Of a stretch of 64,000 bases of DNA, positions 46,370-56,095 are shown piece by piece. The DNA is taken from positions 1,033,903 to 1,097,902 of the forward strand of contig JAHLKG010000009.1 of assembly GCA_025526995.1 (NCBI GenBank), given 5' to 3'. The notes beneath the pieces were generated by a model. That model was not told where the DNA came from. It saw nothing but the letters and a program-made list of their open reading frames with translations, and ran no database searches. This stretch comes from Powellomyces hirtus (taxonomy: Eukaryota > Chytridiomycota > Chytridiomycetes > Spizellomycetales > Powellomycetaceae). Each line of letters starts with the position of its first letter. The stretch's first letter is position 1. Position numbers and translations under genes: made by a program.

Positions 46370-48554
46370 CTATACTGCGATGAAGCACCAAGGGGTCCTC
46401 GAGTTGGGTGTGCTCTGTTTCCAGCAACAACCTTTTGCGACACATTGAGATGCGTTGATCCCGGGATATCCGCAGTCCCTCCTGGCGGCGTCCTGCACCT
46501 CACACGACGGGAGACTAATAGTCGGGGTTGGGGAGACTGTCGTGGTGGCGACTACCGTGGTCGCCGTCGACGATGGTTTTGGATCACCCACCACCAACGC
46601 CTGCTTGAAGCACCACGGCACGCCTGCCATCGCGCTTTTCTCCCAACAGCAACCCCTCAACAGGCAGCTTCCGACCGTGACGTTGGGCTCGGGTGCACAG
46701 TCTGTCTTCTCGCTGTCCGATACAACAGCACACGTGTCCACGGGAGTAGGGACGTCCTTGATGTGTTGGAGCGCGGCCCGACGCGCGACGTCAGCGGTGA
46801 CCACTGATGCGTACGACCATGACAAGTCACCTGGGCCTTGCTGGAACCCGTTGTCGGCCCTGAACTGTTCGGCAAGGTAGCCTTCCTTTGTGGCATGTTT
46901 CTGCGTGCGGCGGAGGAACCGGTCGCCATGGTCAACCAGTCTGGCCAACGCGTCGTTAAACGTAGCCGGTTGCTCGGCCCTCGTGAGACGCCAGGGGCCG
47001 TTGGCCATTTTAGGAACCTTGATCAGGTTCCAGAACTCGCCATTGACATTGTTCACCTCGATCACACCCGACTGGGCGTGTGCGTCGGCGGCCCGGTAGA
47101 GGAACTCGGCCATGGCGTTCGTCGCGAGGAACCAGAAACCGGCCCCGGCCGTGTCCTTGTAGTTGCTATGGGTACCGTCGTACACGTCTTCCGGGTATCG
47201 ACCCACAGCGGGGTTCGCAGGGCGCCCGTTGAGGCTGAGCTCTGCGTTGATGCCGGCCCACCAGGCAGAGGTCACGCGCGTGCCGTCGAAGTTGGGAAGG
47301 AATTCCGGTGTGGTGAAGGCGCGGAGGTGTTGAGCGAAGGTGGCTTGGGCTTGTGGGTGCGAATGCGGGAAGGTGGGGATGTTGGCATGGTTCTAGACGT
47401 AGGAACATTGAAGTGAGTTTCAAGTTGCGAAAGACATAGGAACGGGGCGAATCCCACATGAGGAACCATTAGCTTACAAAGGAATAAACGGTGGCAACGT
47501 CAATGTGGTACTTTTGTTTGCTCTTGGAGATACTGCCCTCGTTGCCGCCAGGCTTGGCGGTGTCAGGTAAGGTGGCTTTGATCCTCTTGCCGTCCCAGAA
47601 GCTGTTTAACTTGATCAACGCTTTTCCGGCCTGAAGCCTGTAAAAGTCAGCGGCGGGCTTGTCACCACGAGCCAGTGCAAAGTCGGCGCCATCGATCAAC
47701 GCCCTGTAGGAGATGGCCAGGTCGTAAAAGTGCACCCCTGCGATCTCTTCCCACGGCTCGATTCCGTTCGTCTCCTCGAGGGCGTGACCCACCACCTCCA
47801 AGTCCGTCTTAATCACGCTGAAGGCGTTGAGGTCACCCGCGTAATACTTTCCGTACTCCTTTGTGATGTCCGCCCACCGGATGAAGGTGAGGGCTCGAAG
47901 CGCCGGACCGTCGTACTGAGGGTTGCCCCAGTTTATCACCGGTTTGGGGTTCTCCGCGTTCAGAGAGAACTTGGTCCACCCTTGACGCAGATGGTCTGGC
48001 AACCGCCCTTCCGGGTCGCGGGTCTCTCGCGCGGACTTCTGCACCTTTTTCGTCCATTCGAAGAAGGCGTTCATTTTGTCAACGATGACCTGCGAAGGGT
48101 TGGTCTTGTAGTGGTCGATAACCGCAAGAAGAGTGAAGCCTAAATACGAAGGAAAATCAAATAAATAGATCGTCAACAGCTGAGTAGCAGAATCCCCCAT
48201 TTTTCGTCCAATCCAGGGATATCCCATACAATATGCACGCGCTCTGTACGTCGGAAAAAGCCAACCGCCGCTATGACAGCAAAATACACCCGGCCCACAT
48301 TACATACCACCATCACGCAACCAGTACTCCTGGTACTTTCCATCATTTGGGAACGGTTCGACCGCACCAGCAACCACGGCGCCATTGTCATTTACGTGGG
48401 CGAGGAGACGGCTCACGGCAAAGGGTACCTCCGTCATGAGCCAGTCGGAGACGTCTCTGTTCTCCGCCCGACGAACGATGCCCGCAGCGTTGACGGCGGA
48501 GGAGGACAGGAGGACCGAGAGGGACAGGAGGTTGGCGGTCGTTGCGAGCTTCAT
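46370..48554 (-). CDS. Secreted GH15 glucoamylase with two C-terminal trefoil (P-type) domains
   Basis: Releases glucose from the non-reducing ends of starch or glycogen. Exons 48554-48308, 48139-47478 and 47392-46370 close to 643 aa; introns are 168 and 85 bp. A signal peptide is clear (MKLATTANLLSLSVLLSSSA). The GH15 catalytic domain spans about residues 30-510: EYWLRDGG, WGNPQYDGPALRALTF, the first catalytic-glutamate region NGIEPWEEIAGVHFYDLA, GRYPEDVYDG, and the second GYLAEQF plus GDLSWSYA. After it come two trefoil domains, one with the CLLRGCCWEKS core ending VPWCF and one with CVAKGCCWKQS ending TPWCF, joined by a Thr/Ser/Val-rich linker (TATTVVATTTVSPTP). Fungal GH15 enzymes usually carry a CBM20 or CBM21 starch-binding domain; none is seen. 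Confidence 0.95.
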
Positions 48555-49379
48555 AATGTTGTGTGAGATGCGGTGGATATGCGGTGGATGTGCGGCGGAG
48601 GATGATCTGCCTGGGTCGCTTGGATGGTATGCCTAGGAGAGCTTGGCCGGTCACCTTCCACCATTTATACCAGAAAATAGGGAGGGGCACCCGCAGGCCG
48701 CAAAGCAGAAACTGCTACTATCGAGGACCTTTGCGGGGCGACAGCGCTGATCAGCATTTCACGAGTGATGTGGCATCCTCCACGGCCGACTCCTTCCTTG
48801 ATTCCTTAGCTCAAGCATGGACATTTGCGAACTGCTATGGACGGTGGAACATTGTTTGTGGATCTCCCCGGGGCCATATCCGCACACAGTTGGTGCTTGA
48901 TCCGACGAATGTTTCATCATTTCGATTGTTGTCACCAGCTGTGCCAACTTCCTTCGTTTACTTGGCTGAGTCATACATCGTTCACGAGTATGCGGGTTTC
49001 TCCCTATGTGTAGGTGTCGATGTACCTGTGTGGGTTGGTTTGGGCGCGAGCGTAGGGGTGGGTTGGCTTTTGCGAGGGCAAAGGGTACGTGTCCCCACAA
49101 CGCCAACAACACACCGACTGCATTTGAAAGTTTGTGGACTGTACGCGTGGCAGGGCTCACACCGACTTACACACACACGTTACTCTCACGAGATCAAGTG
49201 TACGAGGTTACAAGCACGTTACTTTCACGAGACCAGTTTGTGCGAGACCCCTAGTATGTGTACAGTATCTATCCTGACGCCGAATGGGAACGGCACTTGT
49301 GGGAATGGCTGTGGCAAGCGCGCGGTGGAGGTGGCAGCTGGCACAACAGCTACGTCGTGAGGTGTATACATAGGGGCAG
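48555..49379. other. Region upstream of the glucoamylase, no gene supported
   Basis: About 825 bp. The glucoamylase promoter lies at its left end. Short ORFs on both strands lack family signals. Confidence 0.45.
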
Positions 49380-49540
49380 TTATAACTTTTGTTCCAACGA
49401 CTTCCGCTGATTCTTGGCGGCTTTGAGCTGCTCCTGCAACTCCCGAACAGACGAGTGGGCTCCAACGAACGCGCGAAGCATGTCTTTGACCTGGGTGTCC
49501 ATTTGTTTCGTGGTATGACTTTCGATCTCCTTGTGTATAG
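49380..49540 (-). CDS. Terminal coiled-coil exon of an unresolved gene
   Basis: A minus-strand frame from a TTTTCTGAAAG acceptor-like site at 49541 to TAA at 49380 encodes 52 residues of strongly helical, charged sequence (AIHKEIESHTTKQMDTQVKD, AHSSVRELQEQLKAAKNQRK, ending LEQKL). It reads like the end of a small coiled-coil protein. Upstream on the same strand, 49546-49640 has another coding-like frame with cysteines (HCHNVVQCLGDSC), but I could not join it in phase through an intron of normal size. No start codon is assigned and no family recognised. Confidence 0.4.
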
Positions 49541-51704
49541 CTTTCAGAAAAAAAACGAGTACTGCGTTTGCTTGAAAACGTGATTTTCGTGCGCGCAGCT
49601 ATCCCCCAAGCATTGGACCACGTTGTGACAATGCTGAGTTGCGTCCTGATCATTTTGATGCCAATGGCCACGGAGCAGCGAGCATCAACGGTTGGTTATG
49701 CGGACGGGGAGAAAAGGGGAGATATGAGAGAATTTTCGAGTGGCATACTTCACCTCCCCTCTCTCTCTCAAAACTATTTGTTATTAGAGTTGCTTTGCAG
49801 ACCTCGTCTGATGACCTATCCTTTAGTAGAGAAGTATTTCACAGACAGGGGAAGGGGGGGGGACTTATGGCACGCGAAGATGCTCTCAATCTCCCCGGAC
49901 AGCTTTTCTCCACTTGCTACAGCAGGCACCCGGCCACGTTGGCCCAGTGGCGGCGGCCGCCTCAGACTTTCCTGTGGTTGCAGTCGTCCGAGGCAAAGAA
50001 CCAGAGTCGATTGTTGTTGTTGAAGGAAGACGCGGGGCGGCCGAACCATTATGGTCTCGCTGAGGTTAAGGGACCTTGACCGGTAATACACGGGGTGAGT
50101 CTTTCTCAACAGGGTAGCGAGCGCGCCCATCGTGGAAAATTCCATGTTCCTGATCCGCTTGATAATGAGTCCGAGTTCTCCGTCAAACGGTCCATCTTCA
50201 GCTTGCGACTAATCAGCACAAGCCCAAGCGCGGGCGCCACGTTCGAGGAAGCTCTAGGCAAGCTTGCAACACCCTGTAACACGCTGCCATAGTTGTGGCA
50301 TCCTCTGCTATGAGAGCGTATCACTGGGCCTGACAAGCGACCTTTCCGGCATGAGACTGCACGAGATTTGGCGCTGAGCGCTTTGAAGAGGAGTCAGATC
50401 AGTGTCATGTAAGACACCAACAGTTTCTCTTGTGGCAGCACCGATTGCTCTGCTGGCACAGACTTACGCGTAGTTAGGCATACAAGCCCATGCAGTTCGA
50501 GATCAGATGCAAGGCGCCTTCCCTCCCCATTGCAGCGCACACATTCAATGCGTAATGAGGAGGCAGAGCGACGTTGGGCAGTTGCGGAGCTGACTGGTCC
50601 CGTGCTGTAGATGCTTCACATGAAACAGGTGCGTAAAAGTCCCCTTGAATAGAGCTAGGAGCGGGAAAGCAAAGAACGGTCTTTTCCGTGTTCTCCTTTG
50701 TGACGGCGCCATAGCGAATGAAAAGCTTTGGTTGCCGACCGATTATGTCTGCGCGCTTCCCGTAAATGACGGACGCCAGGTGACATGCTCGCGCGAAAGG
50801 ATCCGGCTCTGGCGCGGCGGCTCAGGTTCACCACGCGAAACTTGGCTTATCCGGTCCGGTGCGGTACCGGCTCGGTGCGGTTGTGCAAGCATGGGCTCCC
50901 CATGCTGAGGAATGATGGCCCCGTCAGAGCCTTTGCACTAAGCGAAGGAACTCCCGTCAGCTGAAGGTGGCGGTGGTTTGATCGGACCTAGCTTTAGTGC
51001 GGCGGTGCCAGTTCATTACATGCGCGACGCTTTGCGGGGGCGGTGCAGGAGCGACTCGGGGGTTTGTGCAAGATTAGCCTTCTATTCCCCGCGATGATGT
51101 TCGCCGTCGAAGCTCTCCAGTTTGCTGTTAAATAGTGTGGCTCGAAAAACGCGACTGACTACTTTCTTTCGCATGTGCAGGCATTCATGCCACGTCCACG
51201 ATGGAGCTTGATTTTGTCCAAGTATTGCCTGTTGTGGTGACTGAATGCGAGCACGGCCAACGATTTTGTCATGAACAAGGCACCAAGTTCGTAGAGGACC
51301 CTCTGTGGGCGCTTCCTCCCTTCAATGGGCTCGGGTTGCTGTAGGATAAAAGAAAGTTTGCCAGCTGCAGAGCGTGCTCGCCGTTGCCTTTTTTCATAAG
51401 TATATGCTGTGAGCACTTAAGAGTACTCTGTCGATGTTACACATCTATGACTGCACAACGAGACTCAGCGAGTCCTGACAGGGCAGAGGCCCTCGAAGTT
51501 TATCGCACAAACCATCGCGTGGTCCAGACCCGGAGCAATGCCACAGATTGCCCACAGCGTGATGGGTCTGAGCATCCACTCTCGGCAACAAGAAGGTATA
51601 CTCCTGCTCTGTACCATCTCCCTTTGTACTGCATCCTGAGTCTTGTATGACGTGCTACCGTAGTATACCCGAGACCTTGTGTATCATAGGTATCCATCCA
51701 ACCC
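49541..51704. other. 2.2 kb gene-poor region
   Basis: No intact gene seen. ORFs of 60-150 codons occur on both strands but overlap each other without motif or bias. A CCGGTCCGGTGCGGTACCGGCTCGGTGCGG stretch (about 50850-50880) is a GC-rich imperfect direct repeat. Confidence 0.45.
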
Positions 51705-52433
51705 ATGCGGTCTCACCAGCATAGACTGGCCAGGTACATTCCTCCAGTTCCTCTTCCAGCCGCTGACTGGCCAATCAATAGCGAAGCTCAGGCCGCTCGT
51801 ACCGCCATGGAAGCGGCTCGCGACGACAATCTACATTATAAAGGCCAACAAGATTTGGAAGTGATCGATCGATTTATTACTTACCACCGAAACACTTATC
51901 CTATCCTGAATCGGATCCATAATGGAATCGACGAACTTAGATATCTTACTCAACAAGTGCCAGCTACCCTTTCAGCAGAAGTCGACATATGGCACGCTCA
52001 ATACATGTTGCTCATGGTGGCCCTACCGGCTGCCCCTACCAAAGGCCCGTTGGAATCATGGGTTAGCGGGCTCCTTTATTGATGGGCGCCAAAGAATGTC
52101 ACGGTTCAACTTCATGCAGAGATTCGTGCAGCCTACTTGAAAACGTCCCTCAAAGACTATATTCGTTATATCGAGCGCCAACGCCACCTGGAAACATTGG
52201 CCATACGTGCTAATGGCGCGGCAATGGAGCGCCGTTTGGGTGACCACAAACTCGTCCACATTTTTAAAGCGGGATTGTCCCGACACCCCCGTTACGGTCA
52301 ATATCTTGTTCATTCAATAGAACAGTATGCAACGAATTCACTCACCAATGACCGGTTACAAAGCCTCAATCTGTACGCTCGACATGGTGTAGAAATGATA
52401 ATGATGATAGTGAGGATAACCGAGATCAACTGA
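51705..52433 (+). pseudogene. Gag-like or capsid-like ORF interrupted by one stop (retroelement remnant, tentative)
   Basis: One plus-strand frame is open for about 240 codons apart from a single TGA at 52080. The first half is helical and polar (AQAARTAMEAARDDNLHYKG, VIDRFITYHRNTYPILNRIH). After the stop the same frame continues (AEIRAAYLKTSLKDYIRYIE, DHKLVHIFKAGLSRHPRYGQ, TNSLTNDRLQSLNLYARHG). Its helical character and the multiple short charged helices resemble gag-type proteins of retroelements, but no zinc knuckle, protease or reverse transcriptase follows. The TGA may have replaced a coding triplet; the next codon is TGG. Assignment is an inference from composition only. Confidence 0.35.
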
Positions 52434-52942
52434 GTGGTGCTACCATGTGATATGCTTCCTTTGAAAGTGATTGATGGAAAGAGACGAGCAATATGAACTA
52501 AGTCTGGATTCCAAAGACCATATATTTCTTTAAATGTGAGCGGGAAGTACTCTACTATTTATACTTTGCACCCATTTCTGCTTATCGTGACAACCATTAA
52601 GCCACTTTTCTTATCGCGGATACAGCGGTGAGTTCATCGGGTGCAAAGACACGACTCATCCTGATTTCAGGAAACATGTGATAATGAGGCTTGTTTCAGC
52701 CACTCCTTAGCTAACTTCGATCCGCGTTCTTTTGGAGTCAAACCAGTGGCTTAGGGAGATAGTCCACATTGCTACTATGGCAGCATTTTGGACGCGGGGC
52801 GTATGACACCAACCTACGTAAGGTGGCACCAACGCCACCCTCACCACTAATAACTTCAACAGATGCTGGCATGGAGTGACAAAGGATCTATTGCCACTGG
52901 TGAGTGTATCATACAACTGTTCAAAGGAGTTTGGTAAGGGTC
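52434..52942. other. Subtelomere-side spacer before the palindrome reaches the window limit
   Basis: No gene. It contains one copy of the 60 bp inverted repeat described at 52751-52810. It would lie in the palindrome if that continues beyond the right edge, which cannot be seen. Confidence 0.5.
52751..52810 (+). repeat. 60 bp inverted repeat, left copy
   Basis: Begins TTAGGGAGATAGTCCACAT and ends GGGGCGTATGACACC. The inverted partner at 55686-55744 matches with about six substitutions and one indel. The pair brackets 3.0 kb that holds the Tc1-like element and the formate/nitrite transporter gene. Confidence 0.85.
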
Positions 52943-53156
52943 ACAGACGCGTAACGGACAACCCCTAATCCAACTGGACTGGACTTGATGCTACAGTGCC
53001 CTTCAAGAAAGACGCGGACTCCTCCTCTCCTCCCCCCCAAATTACGTCACTCATTTGTAACTGATCACACTGACATACATGCTTATGTAATGGCTTGTCA
53101 GCGACGAGCTCAAACGGCCAAACAACGCGATCTCGAGATCTCTTGCAGCATTACAC

Positions 53157-54219
53157 ATGCGTAATGGCACCCCTGAACTCCATACAGCGCGCTGCTACAT
53201 AGCGTTGCGTCGGAGTGGTAAAAGCATCAATGAGGTGACGCGCATGCAGAATGTGTCCAGATCAACTGTCACAAGGACTTGGAAACTTTGGAAAGAAAAA
53301 AGAACGTATGAAACCAAAAAACCCCCAAGAAGAAAGAAGCTGGCACACTCTGTGGACATTGTCCCACTGTTGCAGGAAATAATAACAACAGTTGGACGAA
53401 GGAAGACACTAAAGGAGCTATTGAATCTTTTTTATGAATGTGCCGGCTTTAGAGTCAGCAAAAATACCTTCAAAAGCTATGGAACTTTTTTTCTTTGTGT
53501 TAGGAACTATTGGGCTGCCTGTGGACCTACCATGACTTTACAGCATAGGCGTGACCATCTGTTGTTTGTTTTAGCACATGCTCATTGGACAGCTGAGGAT
53601 TGGAGCTGTGTCATATGGACAGACGAGGCTGCAATCCAGATTGGGGGACAGTACCGTTAACGTGTTTGGCGACAGCCCGATGAGCACTATTCACAAGAAT
53701 GCATGCAGCCTATTTTGAGAAAAGGTGTTACAGTAATGTTCTGGGGTTGTTTTATAGGAACCAGAGCTCGTTCAAATCAACAGGATGATTGCACTGCTGC
53801 CAACTGAAAAGCACAAGAAAAAGGGCAAAAGTCGAGGAATTGATTCAGAGGCTTATATCAAGCATTTGACAGAGCATTGCATGCCATTCTGGAGAGAAGT
53901 ATCTGCTCATTCTGAATGTATCTTTCAGCAAGATAACGCAAAGATTCATGTTTCATAGGAAACTATTGAATGGTTTAACTCTGATCCGAACCATCGAAGC
54001 ATCATCATGAAGTGGCTAGCCAACAGCCCTGATTTAAACCCCATTGAAAATCTCTGGGCTATCTTGAAACGGCGTATTTATAGTCTCCAACCCAAACCTA
54101 CCTCTTGGGTGCAGCTGGAATTAGAAGTAGAAGATATCTGGGCTGCAATGGAGCCCAGCATCTTGCAGAATCTGGACTACAGTCGATGGACAAATATGTG
54201 CAGCCCCCTTAGGCGGTGA
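53157..54219 (+). pseudogene. Tc1/mariner transposase, inactivated
   Basis: The N-terminal helix-turn-helix part is readable (RRSGKSINEVTRMQNVSRST). The catalytic triad lies in WTDEAAIQ (first D), FQQDNAKIH (second D) and PDLNPIENLWAILKRR (E region). The frame is broken by TAA after GGQYR at 53658, a frameshift in the middle third and TAG after KIHVS, so no functional enzyme can be made. Catalytic residues are still recognisable, so inactivation looks recent. The C-terminal end overlaps the 100 bp inverted repeat at 54177. Confidence 0.85.
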
Positions 54220-54276
54220 TTATCGGCAGTCGCGTCTCTGACTCGCATGGTCTACACTTTTGTCCACCGACTGTAG
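54177..54276. repeat. 100 bp imperfect hairpin-forming inverted repeat
   Basis: CTACAGTCGATGGACAAA at the left pairs with an inverted TTTGTCCACCGACTGTAG at the right, about 60 bp apart. It covers the last codons of the transposase. It could be an internal end of a nested or shorter element. Confidence 0.7.
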
Positions 54277-54424
54277 ACTAGACTAGAGTCAGCCTTGTGA
54301 CAGTGATGATATTGCGGATATCGCGTTTCTGAGTCATGTGACTGGGAATATCATCCAGAGGGGTCCGCGTCTTTCTTGGAGGGCACGGTACGAACATGTT
54401 CCTTTCTCACACTCCCGTTAACGT

Positions 54425-55627
54425 ATGTCGCCCAATAAGAAACTGGTGGCGGCTGTCGTCAACCCAACGGCCCCCGTCTACAATCAGTCTTGCTGCAACC
54501 TTCCTGCTCACTGCGCTCCGTTGCCCAAGACTTATGTGGCCCAGGCAACTGCACGCAACCCCGCAACCGGCGTGGAACGCCGCGCCACCATCTCGGTCGT
54601 CGCTCCGCACGTCGCTCCGCACGGGGCAGCGGTCCGTGTCCACAGGGCGCAATCAGCAGGGGCCAACACTGGAGAAGCCGTTCCGCCGTTGCCGCGCGAC
54701 TACAACACCGGGGCGGAACTGGAGGTGGCTGTCACCACGCTGGGCATTACAAAGAGCCGCATTTCCGTCGATCACCTCATCTTCCTCGGCCTGCTGGCCG
54801 GCATCTGGGTGGCCTTTGCTGGAATGTTTGCGCAGCAGATCGTTGGCGGCGTGCCGGCGAACATACGGGCGTCCTGGCCGGTGCTCTCAAAGTTGCTGCT
54901 TGGCGTCACTTTTCCCGTCGGGATCGTTTTCATCGTGCTCTTCGGAGGGGAGCTCTTCACCGGAAACACGATGATCATGGTAGTCGCATGGCTCAACCGC
55001 AAGGTGACGACTAGAGACGTCATGGTCAACTGGACCGTTGTGTTCTGCGCCAACTTTGCCGCCTGCGCGCTAACTGCCTACCTGCTGGGCTACTTGACCG
55101 ACTTGTTCGAACCGGAACCGTTTCGCTCCTATGTGATTGCGGTCGCCACACGCAAAGTTCAGCTGCCCTTCTACAAGGCGTTTCTGATGGGCATTCCAGC
55201 AAACGCACTCGTCTGTCTCTCCTTTTTTCTGGGTCTTGCCGCACGTGACGTCACCGGTAAGATTCTGGGACTTTACCTGCCGATCGCCACTTTCGCTGCC
55301 ACGGGCTGGGAGCACTGCGTCGCCAATATGTACTACATTCCCATTGGCTGGATGTATGGCGCTCCGGTCACCGTGGGCGGCATGCTTGCCAACATCTTCG
55401 CCGTTGCTTTGGGAAACATCGTGGGTGGGGGTCTCCTGATCGGTGGAAGCGAGTTTTACATGTACCACTGGCACCGCTCCAGCGAGCCGGTGAGGCACAT
55501 TGGAAAGTGGGGCAAGCCAAGCAAGGACAGGACGGACGACATCGAGATCCTTGAAGTCCATGGAGGGGTCCATGACCATGCCAGGCCTGCATCTCAAGCC
55601 CCTTCGTTGTCGGAACTCATCGTGTAA
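54425..55627 (+). CDS. Formate/nitrite transporter (FNT family), subtelomeric, left copy
   Basis: FNT proteins are pentameric channels that pass formate, nitrite or lactate. A single exon of 400 aa from ATG to TAA. The first about 110 residues are polar and Ala/Pro/Thr-rich and longer than in bacterial members. The membrane core has six hydrophobic segments and the family motifs GGELFTGNTM, FFLGLAARDVTGK, the central-His region GWEHCVANMYYIPIGW, and GNIVGGGLLIGG. The tail is soluble with an acidic stretch and His. It is intact although surrounded by broken transposon genes. It has no introns and is GC-rich at third positions, unlike most genes in this window; transfer from another organism is possible but unproven. 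An identical copy lies at 61316-62518. Confidence 0.94.
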   Translation: MSPNKKLVAAVVNPTAPVYNQSCCNLPAHCAPLPKTYVAQATARNPATGVERRATISVVAPHVAPHGAAVRVHRAQSAGANTGEAVPPLPRDYNTGAELEVAVTTLGITKSRISVDHLIFLGLLAGIWVAFAGMFAQQIVGGVPANIRASWPVLSKLLLGVTFPVGIVFIVLFGGELFTGNTMIMVVAWLNRKVTTRDVMVNWTVVFCANFAACALTAYLLGYLTDLFEPEPFRSYVIAVATRKVQLPFYKAFLMGIPANALVCLSFFLGLAARDVTGKILGLYLPIATFAATGWEHCVANMYYIPIGWMYGAPVTVGGMLANIFAVALGNIVGGGLLIGGSEFYMYHWHRSSEPVRHIGKWGKPSKDRTDDIEILEVHGGVHDHARPASQAPSLSELIV

Positions 55628-55685
55628 AAATGCAGACTCGCACGTCAAAGTCAGACGGATGGATTCAACGAGACACCCCTGTGCC

Positions 55686-55744
55686 GGTGTCATACGCCCC
55701 GCGTCCAAATACCACCATAGTAGTGATGTGGACTATCTCCCTAA
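55686..55744 (-). repeat. 60 bp inverted repeat, right partner of 52751-52810
   Basis: Plus strand begins GGTGTCATACGCCCCGCGTCC and ends GGACTATCTCCCTAA. It sits 59 bp after the transporter stop. Its mirror copy in the other arm is at 61199-61257. Confidence 0.85.
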
Positions 55745-56095
55745 GAGCATCACCAGCGGTCGGCTGAAAAGCCAGGTTTTTGCGTGTTGACTTTTTGAAG
55801 GACGCGTTCGAAGCGATTTTCAACACCACCGGGACCTCAGAATTCAGCTGAAACGAAGCGATTTGGGATTCAGATGGCCCTGTTGCACAAAATGTAGCAA
55901 TATCGGACCGCGTTTGCTGATGCTATAGGGGAGGATGAACTTTTGAGACCCCAACTTTCATATGGGGGATTTACAAGGGTTTCATGGGTGCTGTTGCCAT
56001 CTGAATGGCATATTACAGCTCGAAAACTTGAAGCATCCAGTGGGGTTGACTGCTGGAACATAAACTGAAAACACAACGCGAGCATTGACAAACAA

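Larger units (their letters stand above)
52994..54388 (+). mobile_element. Tc1/mariner-type DNA transposon with about 29 bp terminal inverted repeats
   Basis: The left end CAGTGCCCTTCAAGAAAGAC and right end, read inverted, CCGTGCCCTCCAAGAAAGAC match at 26 of 29 positions, and both are flanked by TA, the Tc1/mariner target. Inside is a degenerate DDE transposase gene. The element ends 36 bp before the transporter start codon, so insertion next to that gene is evident. Full length is about 1.4 kb, normal for the superfamily. Confidence 0.85.

Noticed and set aside
55070..55708. 212-codon ORF opposite the FNT gene
   Set aside because: Antisense shadow; the forward frame holds all FNT motifs.
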